Shown: one piece after another, positions 50,913-60,930 of the stretch
Layout of the letters: each line of letters opens with the position of its first letter
Numbering within the stretch: the first letter of the stretch is position 1
Assembly (NCBI GenBank): GCA_016184365.1
Contig: JACPCW010000073.1
Coordinates: forward strand, 1-64,000
Origin: Candidatus Rokuibacteriota bacterium
GTDB taxonomy: Bacteria; Methylomirabilota; Methylomirabilia; Rokubacteriales; CSP1-6
Direction: 5' to 3'
DNA length: 64,000 bases
Notes under the pieces: generated by a model
What the model saw: the letters and a program-made list of their open reading frames with translations, nothing else
Database searches by the model: none
Told to the model about the DNA's origin: nothing
Translations under genes and position numbers: made by a program

Positions 50913-52772
50913 ATGATGGCCACCCGCCGGGACACGCCGTTTCGTGAGGCGATGCGCTCGCTCCTCGTGTTCGACGGAGCGATGGGATCGCTGCTCTACG
51001 AGCGCGGCGTCTTCGTCACGCAGAACTTCGAGCAGCTGAACGTCACGCGTCCGGACATCGTGACGAAGATTCACGAAGACTACGTCGCCGCCGGCGCGCA
51101 CGTGATCCAGACGAACACGTTCGGCGCGAACGCGTTCCGCCTCGATCGCCATGGCCTCGGCGACCAGGTCCGCCGATACAACCTCGCCGGCGCGAAGCTC
51201 GCCCGCGCGGCGGCCGGGGAAGACGTCTGGGTCGGCGGCTCCATCGGCCCGACGGGCCTCGTGCCCGGGGTCGCGACGAAGGCGGAGCTCGACCTCGCCG
51301 CCGCCACGTTCGCCGAGCAGGCCGCGGCGCTCGTCGACGGCGGCGCGGACGTGCTCGTGCTCGAAACGTTCCGGCATCTCGAGGAAATCCGCATCGCGCT
51401 CGACGCGGCCCGGCAGGTGGCGCCCGACACGCCGATCATCGCGACCATGGCGTTCGATCCGTCCGAGACCGTCGCCGATGGATCGACGCCGGAGCACGTC
51501 GCCACGTCGCTGCGCGACTGGGGCGCCGACGCCATCGGCGTGAACTGCGGCGACGGCCCGCAGATCGCGCTCACGATGGCCGAGCGCATGCGCGTCGTCG
51601 GACTGCCGCTCTGCGTGCAGCCGAACGCCGGACTGCCGCGCACCATCGACGGGCGCCTCCTCTACATGGCGACGCCCGAGTACTTCGACGTCTTCGCGCG
51701 GCGCACGATCCAGATCGGCGCCACGATGATCGGCGGCTGCTGCGGCACGACGCCCGAGCACGTGCGATGGATGGCCAAGTCCAGCCGCATGCTCGGCGAC
51801 CGCCGCGCCGCCGTCATGCGGCCGAGCGCCGTCCGGGCGACGGAGACCGTGCCGCTCGTCGAGCCCACGCCGCTCGCCGAGCGCAGCGCGTTCGCCGCGA
51901 AGATCGCGGCCGGCAGGTTCGTCGTGTCGGTCGAGGTCAATCCCGCGCCTGGTCTCGATCCATCGCGCGCGCTCGAAGGCGCGAAGATGCTGCTCGAGCA
52001 CGGCGTGGACATCGTCAACGTCGCCGACGCGCCCCGGGCGATGGCGCGGATGTCGAACCTCGCGTTCTGTTCACTGCTGCTCGAGCGGTACGGCATCCAG
52101 CCGATCCTGCACGTGTGCGGCCGCGACCGGAACCTGCTCGGCCAGATGGCGCACCTCCTCGGCGCGCACGCGATCGGCATCCGGAACCTCGTCATCATCA
52201 CGGGCGATCCGCCGAAGGTCGGCGATTACCCGGAAGCCACCGCGGTGTACGACCTCGACGCGATCGGGCTCTTGCAGATGGCGTCGAACATGAACCGCGG
52301 CGTCGATCCGGCCGGCAAGCCGCTGCCCGGCGGCAAGACGTCGTTCCTGCTCGCGACGGGCCTCGAGCCGGGCGCGGCGGATCTCGACCGGGAGATCCGA
52401 CGGCTCGAAAAGAAGAAGGCCGCCGGCGCCGAGATCGTGATGACGCAGCCGATCTTCCAGACGGATCTGCTCGAAAACGTGCTCGGGCGGATCGCGCATC
52501 TCGGGATGCCCGTGCTCGTCGGCGTGCTGCCGCTCGTGAGCTACAAGAACGCCGAGTTCCTGCACAACGAAGTGCCGGGCATGCAGATCCCGGAAGAAAT
52601 CCGCGAGCGGATGCGGAACACGCCCGGCGGCGAAGCCGCGCGCAACGAAGGCGTGAAGATCGCGCGCGAGATGCTCTTCGCCGTCCGCGACCGCGTGCAG
52701 GGCGCCTATCTGATGCCCCCGCTCGGCCGGTACGAGCTCGCCCTCGAGGTGCTGGACGGTCTCAAGCGGTAA
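50913..52772 (+). CDS. bifunctional homocysteine S-methyltransferase / 5,10-methylenetetrahydrofolate reductase
   Basis: FDGAMGSLLYERG, GGCCGTTPEHV zinc site, then MTHFR domain with NLVIITGDPPKVGDYP. Confidence 0.95.
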   Translation: MMATRRDTPFREAMRSLLVFDGAMGSLLYERGVFVTQNFEQLNVTRPDIVTKIHEDYVAAGAHVIQTNTFGANAFRLDRHGLGDQVRRYNLAGAKLARAAAGEDVWVGGSIGPTGLVPGVATKAELDLAAATFAEQAAALVDGGADVLVLETFRHLEEIRIALDAARQVAPDTPIIATMAFDPSETVADGSTPEHVATSLRDWGADAIGVNCGDGPQIALTMAERMRVVGLPLCVQPNAGLPRTIDGRLLYMATPEYFDVFARRTIQIGATMIGGCCGTTPEHVRWMAKSSRMLGDRRAAVMRPSAVRATETVPLVEPTPLAERSAFAAKIAAGRFVVSVEVNPAPGLDPSRALEGAKMLLEHGVDIVNVADAPRAMARMSNLAFCSLLLERYGIQPILHVCGRDRNLLGQMAHLLGAHAIGIRNLVIITGDPPKVGDYPEATAVYDLDAIGLLQMASNMNRGVDPAGKPLPGGKTSFLLATGLEPGAADLDREIRRLEKKKAAGAEIVMTQPIFQTDLLENVLGRIAHLGMPVLVGVLPLVSYKNAEFLHNEVPGMQIPEEIRERMRNTPGGEAARNEGVKIAREMLFAVRDRVQGAYLMPPLGRYELALEVLDGLKR

Positions 52773-52787
52773 CGGTCCCCGGCGCGC

Positions 52788-53978
52788 GTGACCGTCTTCC
52801 AGGACGCGGGGTACCGGCGGCTCTGGGCCTCCGGCCTGTGCGTCAACGTCGCGCGGTGGATGGACCTGGTCACCCTCGGGTGGCTCGCGCTCCAGCTCAC
52901 CGGCTCGCCCTTCATGGTCGCCGTCGCGGCGTTCGCGCGCGCCGCGCCGATGATGGTGCTCGGCCCGTTCACCGGCATCATCGCCGACCGCGTGTCGCGC
53001 GGCCATCTGCTGCTCGTCACGCAGGCCGGGAATGCGACGGTCGCGGTCGCCCTCGCGACGCTCTTCGGCGCCGGCGCCGGCGCCTACGCGCCGCTCGTCG
53101 CGCTCGAGCTCGCGTTCGGCATGCTGTGGAGTCTCGACTTCCCCGCCCGCCGCACCGCGCTCTTCAGCATGCTCGGCGCTTCGCGCGTCGCGCAGGCCGT
53201 GTCGCTCGAGACCGTCTCGATGCAGATCGCGAAGATGGGCGGACCGCTCATCGCGGGGGCGTGTCTCGCGCGCCTCGGGCCGGCCGCGTGCTATGGCGTG
53301 ATGGCGACCGTCGCGCTCGCCGGCTTCGTGGTGTCGCTCGGGCTCCAGCATCGGATCGAAGCGCCACGCGCGGCACGCGCGTCGTCGTCGCTCGCCGCGA
53401 CGCTGGCCAGCGGCCTGCACGCCGCGTGGGAGAGCGGCATCGTGCGCGCCGTTCTGCTCATCACGATCGCGATGAACGTGCTGTTCTTCCCGTATCAGCA
53501 CATGCTGCCGGTGTTCGCGCGGGACGTGCTCGCCGGCGGTCCCACGACGCTGGGCGCGCTCGTGGCCGCCGATGGTCTCGGCTCGCTGGCCGGCGCGCTC
53601 GCGATCGCGGCATACCACGGCCGGCTCGCGCACGGCCGCCTCTTCGCGACCGCGGTGCTCGTCGCGCCGTTCATCCTCGTCGCGTTCTCGGCGTCGCGGT
53701 CCCTGGCGTCGTGCCTCGCGTTCATGGTGGTGATCGGCGTCGCGGAATCCGGCTTCGCCGCGATGCAGAGCACGCTCGTGCTGCTGGCCGCGCCGGCGCA
53801 CGCGCGCGGCGGTGCCATGGGCATTCTCTCCGCGTGCATCGGGACGCAGCCGCTCGGCACGCTGGCCATCGGCGCGCTCGCCGGCACGCTCGGCGCGCCG
53901 CGCGCGTTCGCGTTGAACGCGATCGTGGCGCTCGCGGCGATCGTGCCGCTCGCGGTTCCGCTCGTGCGCCGGCGCTGA
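52788..53978 (+). CDS. MFS transporter
   Basis: multi-TM, GYRRLWASGLCVNVARWMDLVTLGWLALQLTGSP; GIIADRVSRGHLL loop; GTG start. Confidence 0.9.
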   Translation: MTVFQDAGYRRLWASGLCVNVARWMDLVTLGWLALQLTGSPFMVAVAAFARAAPMMVLGPFTGIIADRVSRGHLLLVTQAGNATVAVALATLFGAGAGAYAPLVALELAFGMLWSLDFPARRTALFSMLGASRVAQAVSLETVSMQIAKMGGPLIAGACLARLGPAACYGVMATVALAGFVVSLGLQHRIEAPRAARASSSLAATLASGLHAAWESGIVRAVLLITIAMNVLFFPYQHMLPVFARDVLAGGPTTLGALVAADGLGSLAGALAIAAYHGRLAHGRLFATAVLVAPFILVAFSASRSLASCLAFMVVIGVAESGFAAMQSTLVLLAAPAHARGGAMGILSACIGTQPLGTLAIGALAGTLGAPRAFALNAIVALAAIVPLAVPLVRRR

Positions 53979-54043
53979 CGAGCCGTCGGCGCGCCGCACG
54001 CCCGCCCCCCTTCGACGTGCTGGTTGCGCGCTTGCAGCTTTGG

Positions 54044-54078
54044 CCGCGGTGCAGCCGCGGCGCGCCGCTCGGCGCGCC
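54044..54078. terminator. candidate bidirectional terminator between convergent genes
   Basis: CCGCGG-N5-CCGCGG followed by GGCGCGCC-GCTC-GGCGCGCC perfect 8-bp stem. Confidence 0.35.
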
Positions 54079-54114
54079 TCGGGCGCTCGCCATCCCGAAC
54101 GTCGACGAGGCCGA

Positions 54115-55557
54115 CTAGGTCGCTGCGGGGAACGACGGACGGCGGCGCCGGATGTGCGGCGTCGCCACCTCGTACGCGTGGGCGATTCGCAGGACGTGCG
54201 CTTCGCCCCACGCGGGCCCCACGATCTGCATCGACAGCGGCAGGCCGGTCTCGCCGAAGCCGATCGGCACGGCGACCGACGGCAGGCCGACGACGTTGAC
54301 GATCTGCCGCATCGCCAGCCCGGACGAGAACGTGACGTCATGACCGTTCACGCGTGACACGCCCGTCGCGATCAGTGGCGCCTCGCACGGCGCGACGGGC
54401 AGGATGATCGCGTCGGCGACCCGCAGCATCTCGTCGAACTCGCGACGCAGCGCCTCGCGCATGCGGCACGCGCGAACGTAGGCGTCGACGGTGATGCGGT
54501 CACCTTCGGCGAGGCGCGCGCGGACGTCGGCGCCGTAGCCCTCCGGGTGCGCGGCGAAGCGCTCGCGATGCAGCGCGAGGAATTCGCCGCGCGACAGCGC
54601 TTCGCGTGTCGGCTGCACGTCCGCGGCGAGCGCGAACGGCATCGTCTCGACCTTCGCGCCCAGCCCGCCGAACACCGCTGCGGCGTCGTCGAGCCCACGC
54701 GCGACCGCGACATCCAGCTCGAGGAAGTGCAGATCCGGACACCGCGCGAGCCGGAGACCGCTGACGCCGGCGTCGATGTCGGCCGTGAAATCCGGAACCG
54801 GCACGTCGGCCGAGGTCGGATCGTGCCGGTCATAGCCGGCCATCCCGGCGAGCAAGAGCCCCGCATCGCGCGCGGTCCGCGTCAGCGGTCCGGCGTGGTC
54901 GAGACTGAGCGCGTTCGGATAAATGCCGCGCAGACTGACCCGCCCGTACGTCGGCTTGAGACCGACGATGCCGCAGCACGCCGCCGGTCCGCGGATCGAG
55001 CCGCCGGTATCGGTGCCCGTCGCGCCCGGACAGAGGAACGCGGCGACGGCGGCGCCGGACCCGCCGCTCGAGCCGCCCGGTGAGCGGTCGAGGGCCCACG
55101 GGTTGCGCGTTGCGCCGTACCACGGGTTGTTCGTCGTCGAGCCGGCGGCGAACTCGTGCGTGTTGCACTTGCCGATCAGCACGGCGCCGGCGTCCTTCAG
55201 CCGGCGGATCGACTCGGCGTCCTGCGCCGGGATGTTGTCGCGATAGAACGCCGACCCCTGCGTCGTCCGGACGCCCGCGGTATCGAAGATGTCCTTCACG
55301 CCGATCGGCACGCCATGGAGCGGACCACGCCACTGCCCCGCCGCCAGCTCCGCCTCCGCACGGCGCGCGGCCTCGCGAGCGTCCGCGGCCATGACCGTCA
55401 CGAACGCGTTCAGCGTCGGGTCGAGTCGCTCGATGCGCGCGAGATGCGCGTCCGTCACCTCGACGGGTGAGATCGTGCGCGCGCGCATCAGGCTGCCGAG
55501 CTCGGCGATCGACAGGAAGCAGAGGTCGTCGTTGGTCGTCATGCCGATACTATGCAC
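54115..55557 (-). CDS. amidase (amidase signature family)
   Basis: GVPIGVKDIFDTAGVRTTQGS, GGSSGGSGAAVAAFLCPGATGTDTGGSIRGPAACCGIVGLKPTYGRVS. Confidence 0.96.
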   Translation of the reverse strand: MHSIGMTTNDDLCFLSIAELGSLMRARTISPVEVTDAHLARIERLDPTLNAFVTVMAADAREAARRAEAELAAGQWRGPLHGVPIGVKDIFDTAGVRTTQGSAFYRDNIPAQDAESIRRLKDAGAVLIGKCNTHEFAAGSTTNNPWYGATRNPWALDRSPGGSSGGSGAAVAAFLCPGATGTDTGGSIRGPAACCGIVGLKPTYGRVSLRGIYPNALSLDHAGPLTRTARDAGLLLAGMAGYDRHDPTSADVPVPDFTADIDAGVSGLRLARCPDLHFLELDVAVARGLDDAAAVFGGLGAKVETMPFALAADVQPTREALSRGEFLALHRERFAAHPEGYGADVRARLAEGDRITVDAYVRACRMREALRREFDEMLRVADAIILPVAPCEAPLIATGVSRVNGHDVTFSSGLAMRQIVNVVGLPSVAVPIGFGETGLPLSMQIVGPAWGEAHVLRIAHAYEVATPHIRRRRPSFPAAT

Positions 55558-55589
55558 TCGTCAACAGCCCGAATCGCATCGCGGTCGCC

Positions 55590-55880
55590 CTACCGCGTCC
55601 GGTTGTACTCGTAGTCCTCGCGCTCGCCGCCGCCGGCGCGCAGCTCGGGACGGAACGGCGGTTGCGCCGCGTTCCGCGTCGCGTGCGCATCGAGCGCCGC
55701 CTGATCGCTCCAGCGCTCGAGCAGCGCCAGCCGGTCGGGATTCACGGCGCTCTGGAAGATCTCGAACTGCTCGCAGCCCGGCTCCTTCATCGCTTCCGCG
55801 CACCGCGCGGTGAAGGCCTGCGCGAGCTCCGTGCCCTTCCCGGGTACCGCGGTGATCGTCACGAGCAGTCGGATCGACAT
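55590..55880 (-). CDS. antibiotic biosynthesis monooxygenase (ABM) family protein
   Basis: MSIRLLVTITAVPGKGTELAQAFTARCAEAMKEPGCEQFEIFQSAVNPDRLALLERWSDQAALDAH. Confidence 0.88.
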   Translation of the reverse strand: MSIRLLVTITAVPGKGTELAQAFTARCAEAMKEPGCEQFEIFQSAVNPDRLALLERWSDQAALDAHATRNAAQPPFRPELRAGGGEREDYEYNRTR

Positions 55881-55891
55881 GGCGTCTCCTC

Positions 55892-56818
55892 TCAGGATGT
55901 CGCGCCGAGGCGCGCGAGCGCCGCGGCCTTGCGCGCTTCGGTCGCCGCGACGGCCTGCGCGCGCGCCAGGATCACCAGCGCGCGCTTGTACACCGGCACG
56001 TCGACCATCTTGCCGGCGAGATTCACCGACGCGGTGCCCTTGCGGACGCCGTCCTCGAACGCCTCGACCACGCGGCGCGCGTACTCGGCCTTCGCGGGAT
56101 CCGGCGTGAAGACACGGTTCAGGATGACCACCTGGTCGGGATGAATGCAGCCGGCGCCCTCGCACCCGAGCTGCCGCGCCCGCACGGCCGCGCCCTCGAA
56201 CGTGGCGAGATCGCGGAAGCCGGCGATGCTGCCGACGAGACCCGTCGCCTCGAGGCCGGCGGCTTTGCAGACCGTCACGACGTGCGCGACCGGGTACATC
56301 AGCTCGATGCCGTCCGCGGACGGCTCGACGCCGAGCGCCAGGCAATAGTCTTCGACGCCGACGCCCATGCTGCGGATCCGCTCGCTCGCCGTCGCGAGCT
56401 CGCGCGCGGCGAGCACGCCGACGGGCGTCTCGAGCGCGAGGCTGAAGCGGATGTGGCCGGGCGGCAGTCCACGCGCGCGCTCCAGGCGGTCGACGCGCGC
56501 CGCGAGCTCCCGAATCTGCCCGGCCGACTCCGCTTTCGGCAGATGCAGGTTGTCGAGGCCGGGATGCACCGCGGCGTCCACGTCGTCGTCGAGCAGACCC
56601 GGCTCGTTGTTGACGCGCACGGCGACTTCGGCGCCGCCGCGCGCCGCGATCGGCATCGAGTCTCGCACGAGCTTCCGCGCGGCGGTCTTCTCCGCCGCCG
56701 GCACGGAGTCCTCGAGATCGAGCACGACCGCGTCGGCGCCGCGCGTCCAGGCGCGCTCGACGAACCGCGGAATGTTGACGGGCAGGATGAGCGACGAGCG
56801 GCGCGCAAAGGTCGTCAT
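55892..56818 (-). CDS. HpcH/HpaI aldolase / citrate lyase beta-type CoA ester lyase
   Basis: RSSLILPVNIPRFVERAWTRGADAVVLDLEDSVP; AVRVNNEP; GCEGAGCIHPDQV. Confidence 0.93.
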   Translation of the reverse strand: MTTFARRSSLILPVNIPRFVERAWTRGADAVVLDLEDSVPAAEKTAARKLVRDSMPIAARGGAEVAVRVNNEPGLLDDDVDAAVHPGLDNLHLPKAESAGQIRELAARVDRLERARGLPPGHIRFSLALETPVGVLAARELATASERIRSMGVGVEDYCLALGVEPSADGIELMYPVAHVVTVCKAAGLEATGLVGSIAGFRDLATFEGAAVRARQLGCEGAGCIHPDQVVILNRVFTPDPAKAEYARRVVEAFEDGVRKGTASVNLAGKMVDVPVYKRALVILARAQAVAATEARKAAALARLGATS

Positions 56819-56859
56819 GGTGCCGGGAGAATACGGGATTCCTGTAGGATGAGCGAGCG

Positions 56860-58077
56860 ATGCCGCTCCCCCGGCACTCCTTCGATCCGAACGCGACGGG
56901 ACCGCTCCACGGTGTCCGGGTGCTCGACTTCTCGCGGCTCGTCGCCGGCAACATGCTGAGCCTCCAGCTCGCCGACCTCGGCGCCGAGGTCGTGAAGGTC
57001 GAAGCGCCGGGACGCGGCGACACGCTGCGCGACTGGCGCGAGGCCGGCGTGAGCGTGCACTGGAAGGTGTACGCGCGGAACAAGAAGAGCATCACGCTCG
57101 ATCTCAAGTCGCCGGAGGCGCCCGGCATCATCCTCGATCTCGTCGCGCACTTCGACGTCCTGATCGAGAGCTTCCGCTTCCGCTACCTCGAAAAGTTGGG
57201 CGTGGCGCCCGATCGCCTGCTCGAGAAGAACCCCAAGCTCGTCGTCGTCCGCGTGTCCGGCTTCGGCCAGACCGGCCCGTACGCCAGGCGGCCCGGATTC
57301 GGCACGCTCGTCGAGGCGATGTCGGGCTTCGCGTCGCGCAACGGCTTCGAGGACCGCGAGCCCGTGCTGCCCCCGCTCGCGATGGCCGACATGATCGCCG
57401 GGCTCTACGGCGCGATGGCCACCGTCGTCGCCGTGCGGGACATCGAGGTCAACGGCGGCGGCGGCCAGGTCATCGATCTGAGCCTGCTCGATTCGATCTT
57501 CTCGATCCTCGGCCCGGAGGCGGCCATCCATCGCCTGACGGGCAAGATCCGCAAGCGCGTCGGCAGCGCGTCGGAGTCGACGTCGCCGCGCAACGTGTAT
57601 GCGACGAAGGACGGCGGCTGGGTCGCGATCTCGGCGTCGACGCAGTCGATGACCGAGCGGCTCTTCGCGGCCATCGGACGCGCGGATCTGAACGCCGATC
57701 CGCGCTTCCGGACGAACGCCGAGCGCATCAAGCGGCGCGACGACGTCGACGCGATCGTCGGCGAATGGATCGGCGCGCGAACGCTCGCCGAGAACGTCGC
57801 GTTCTTCGAAGAGGCCGGCGTGACGGCGGGCCCGGTGTACGACATCGCCCAGTTCCTGGACGACCCGCACGTGCAGGCGCGCGGCATCGTCGTCGACGCG
57901 CCGGACGACGACATGGGGGACACGCCGATGCATGCGCCCGTGCCGCGCCTGAGCCGGACGCCGGGCGTCCTGCGCACGCCGGCGCCGTCGATCGGCCAGC
58001 ACAACGACGAGATCTATGCGCGCATCGGATATTCCGACGAGCGTCGCACGAGGCTGAAGGAGCGCGGCGTCATTTGA
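56860..58077 (+). CDS. CaiB/BaiF family CoA transferase
   Basis: GVRVLDFSRLVAGNMLSLQLADLGAEVVKVEAPGRGDTLRDW; GFGQTGPYARRPGF. Confidence 0.95.
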   Translation: MPLPRHSFDPNATGPLHGVRVLDFSRLVAGNMLSLQLADLGAEVVKVEAPGRGDTLRDWREAGVSVHWKVYARNKKSITLDLKSPEAPGIILDLVAHFDVLIESFRFRYLEKLGVAPDRLLEKNPKLVVVRVSGFGQTGPYARRPGFGTLVEAMSGFASRNGFEDREPVLPPLAMADMIAGLYGAMATVVAVRDIEVNGGGGQVIDLSLLDSIFSILGPEAAIHRLTGKIRKRVGSASESTSPRNVYATKDGGWVAISASTQSMTERLFAAIGRADLNADPRFRTNAERIKRRDDVDAIVGEWIGARTLAENVAFFEEAGVTAGPVYDIAQFLDDPHVQARGIVVDAPDDDMGDTPMHAPVPRLSRTPGVLRTPAPSIGQHNDEIYARIGYSDERRTRLKERGVI

Positions 58078-58193
58078 CGCGTGACACGCTCCGCGACCGC
58101 ATCGGCTTCGACGCCGGCTCGGGTCGCCTCGAGGACGCGCTGGCGTGGGCCATCGAGCACCGGTTCCACCACGGCGGCGGAGCGCGTGGATGA
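58074..58193 (+). pseudogene. 5' fragment, possibly sugar phosphate isomerase/epimerase
   Basis: TTG start overlapping previous stop; LTRDTLRDRIGFDAGSGRLEDALAWAIEHRFHHGGGARG then stop inside the next start codon. Confidence 0.35.
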
Positions 58194-59245
58194 GCCGACG
58201 CACCGTTCAGGCGATTCGCAGCGCCCTCTGGATCACGTGCTGCTGGATCGCGGCCGCCGTCGTCGTGCACTGGATCGTCCGGCGCGTGCCCACGCATGTC
58301 GCCCGCGAGCTCACCGCGGTGGCGACCGGCGCCGTCATGGGCCTCGGCAGCGCCTGGTTCGAGCTACGGCTCGTTCCGAGGCTCGTGCGTTCCCTGACAA
58401 TGGGCGGCCTGCTGCTCCTCCGCACGTTCTTCTACGTCACGCTCTGCGCCGTCGCCATCCACGTCGTCACGATGAGCCTGCTCGGCCTCGCCGAACAGGG
58501 AGGCCTCTTCAACTACTACCGATCCACGCAGTACCGCGACTTCGTGTTCGGCGGCCGGTTCCTGGTGGCGCTGGCGATCCTCACGCTGGTGAGCTTCCTC
58601 ATCAACTTCGTGCGGCAGCTCAATCGGATGCTCGGCCCCGGCACGCTGATGAACCTGCTGCTCGGCCGATATCACCGGCCGGTCGCGGAGGATCGCATCT
58701 TCATGTTCCTCGACCTGAACGACTCGACGGCGATCGCCGCGCAGCTGGGGCCGTTGCGCTTCAACGACTTCAAGAACGACTTCTTCTACGACATCGCCGA
58801 GCCCGTGCTCGAGACGCACGGCCAGATCTACCAGTACGTCGGCGACGAAGCGGTGGTGACGTGGACGACCGACAAGGGGCTCCGCCAGGGCAACTGCCTG
58901 CGGTGCGTCTTTCTCGTGAACGAGCGCATCCACGAGGCCAGGGACCGGTACGTGGCGCGGTACGGCATCGTGCCCGAATTCAAGGCCGGTCTCCACGGCG
59001 GCCCCGTCGTCACCGCCGAGATCGGCGACATCAAGAAGGACATCGTCCATAGCGGGGACACGGTCAACACCGCCGCGCGCGTCGAGGCGCAGTGCCGCCC
59101 GCTGGAGCGCCGCGTGCTCGTCTCGGAAGCCCTGTTGAATCGCTGTCAGGTGCCGCGGGAGCTCGAGGTCGAGGACATGGGCAAGCGGGAGCTCCGCGGC
59201 AAGTCCGAGGCCGTGCGCCTCTTCAGCGTCCGCGCACGGGCCTGA
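58190..59245 (+). CDS. membrane-anchored class III adenylate/guanylate cyclase
   Basis: N-terminal TM segments; FMFLDLNDSTAIAAQLG, YQYVGDEAVVTW, SGDTVNTAARVEAQCRPLERRVLVSEALL. Confidence 0.9.
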   Translation: MSRRTVQAIRSALWITCCWIAAAVVVHWIVRRVPTHVARELTAVATGAVMGLGSAWFELRLVPRLVRSLTMGGLLLLRTFFYVTLCAVAIHVVTMSLLGLAEQGGLFNYYRSTQYRDFVFGGRFLVALAILTLVSFLINFVRQLNRMLGPGTLMNLLLGRYHRPVAEDRIFMFLDLNDSTAIAAQLGPLRFNDFKNDFFYDIAEPVLETHGQIYQYVGDEAVVTWTTDKGLRQGNCLRCVFLVNERIHEARDRYVARYGIVPEFKAGLHGGPVVTAEIGDIKKDIVHSGDTVNTAARVEAQCRPLERRVLVSEALLNRCQVPRELEVEDMGKRELRGKSEAVRLFSVRARA

Positions 59246-59296
59246 TGGGCTATCCTCTGGCGCACAGCTCGCCGACCTCACGACGGAGGCCCAACG

Positions 59297-60844
59297 ATGC
59301 AAAGGCTGATCGCGCTCGCGCTGCTCGCGGTGGTCCTGGCGGTTCCCGCCGTCGCCGACGCTCAGAAGAAAGGCGGGGTCGTCAAGATCGGCAATCTCGG
59401 TGAACCCCCCACGCTCGACGCCCACTGGACGACGGCCACGATCACCGAGGTGCTGACCAATCACATCTACGAACAGCTCTACTCCCTCGACGCCAAGTCG
59501 CAGCCGATCCCGATGCTCGCGGAGAGCATGCCCACCATCTCGAAGGACGGGCTCACCTACACGTTCAAGCTCCGCCAGGGGATCAAGTTCCACAACGGCA
59601 AGGAGATGACGTCCGCCGACGTCGTCGCGTCGCTGAACCGCTGGGGCGCGCAGTCGACGTACGGCAAGGGCCTCTACGCGCGCGTCGCCGAGGTACGGGC
59701 CCTCGACAAGTACACGGTCGAGATGAAGCTGAAGGAGAAGACGGCCACGGTCCTCATCTCGCTGGCCATCCCGAACAACTCCGCCGCGATCTATCCGAAG
59801 GAGGTCGTCGACAAGTTCAAGCCGGCGGAGAAGGCGACGGAATGGATCGGCACCGGGCCCTTCAAGGTCGTCGAGTGGAAGCCCGACCGTCACATCAAGA
59901 TGGCGCGCTTCGACGACTACAAGCCGCGCAGCGAGCCGGCCAGCGGCTACGGCGGCAAGAAGGTCGTGTACGTCGACGAGCTCCTGTGGATTCCGGTGCC
60001 CGACGCGGCGACGCGGGTCGCGCAGATCGAGACCGGCGAGCTGGATTTCGCCGACGACCTCGATCTCAACGCGTACGACCGGCTGAAGAAGACGGCCGGC
60101 GTGCAGGCGCTCGTCGCGAAGCCGTACTACTGGCTCGTCGCGGTCTTCAACAAGAAGGAAGGCCTGATGACGAACCCGAAGCTCCGCCAGGCGTGGCAAG
60201 CCGCGCTGGACATGGAGCCGATCATGAAGACCGTCGCCGGCGGCCACGGCGAGCTGTACCGGCTCGACTCGAGCCTCGCGTTCGCCGAGAACGCCCCGTG
60301 GCACACGAAGATCAAGGGCCTGCCGTGGAACGAGCGGAATCGTGACAAGGCCAAGCGGCTGCTCCGCGAGGCCGGCTACAAGGGCGAGCCGATCCGGTTC
60401 GTGACCACGCAGGAGTACAAGTGGATGTACGATTTCGCGCTGCTGTCCAAGCAGCAGCTCGAGGACGCGGGGTTCACGATCGATCTCCAGGTCGTCGACT
60501 GGGCCACGCTCGTCAAACGGCGTAACAACCCGAAGGAGTACGACGCCTTCACGACGGGCATGGGGAACTTCTACGATCCGACCCATCACATCTACCTGAC
60601 GCCGAACTGGCCGGGCTGGACCGACGACCCCGACCTCAACCGGGTCCTGGCCGAGCTTCAGGGTGAGAGCGACTACAAGAAGCGGTTCGCCCTGTGGGAG
60701 CAGGCCACCCGGATCTTCTATGACAAGGTACCGGTCGCGAGATACGGCGACCTGTTCGGGCTCCGCGCGATGCGCAAGCACGTCAAGGGCTTCGATACGA
60801 CGCTCATGCGGCCGCGGTTCCACAACGTCTGGCTCGAGAAGTAG
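59297..60844 (+). CDS. ABC transporter substrate-binding protein (peptide/nickel family)
   Basis: signal peptide; SBP_bac_5 features DGLTYTFKLRQGIKFHNGKEMTSADVVASLNRW. Confidence 0.95.
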   Translation: MQRLIALALLAVVLAVPAVADAQKKGGVVKIGNLGEPPTLDAHWTTATITEVLTNHIYEQLYSLDAKSQPIPMLAESMPTISKDGLTYTFKLRQGIKFHNGKEMTSADVVASLNRWGAQSTYGKGLYARVAEVRALDKYTVEMKLKEKTATVLISLAIPNNSAAIYPKEVVDKFKPAEKATEWIGTGPFKVVEWKPDRHIKMARFDDYKPRSEPASGYGGKKVVYVDELLWIPVPDAATRVAQIETGELDFADDLDLNAYDRLKKTAGVQALVAKPYYWLVAVFNKKEGLMTNPKLRQAWQAALDMEPIMKTVAGGHGELYRLDSSLAFAENAPWHTKIKGLPWNERNRDKAKRLLREAGYKGEPIRFVTTQEYKWMYDFALLSKQQLEDAGFTIDLQVVDWATLVKRRNNPKEYDAFTTGMGNFYDPTHHIYLTPNWPGWTDDPDLNRVLAELQGESDYKKRFALWEQATRIFYDKVPVARYGDLFGLRAMRKHVKGFDTTLMRPRFHNVWLEK

Positions 60845-60847
60845 GTA

Positions 60848-60930
60848 GATCGAGGGGCACCACGGCTATGCCGGGGGGCCCCGAGCGTCGGGGGGTGTGG
60901 GGGCCATTTCGGGGCCCCCACCTCAATTGA
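60848..60930 (+). repeat. copy 5 of dispersed two-hairpin intergenic repeat
   Basis: atcgaggggcaccacggctatgccggggggccccgagcgtcggggggtgtgggggccatttcggggcccccacctcaattga. Confidence 0.88.
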
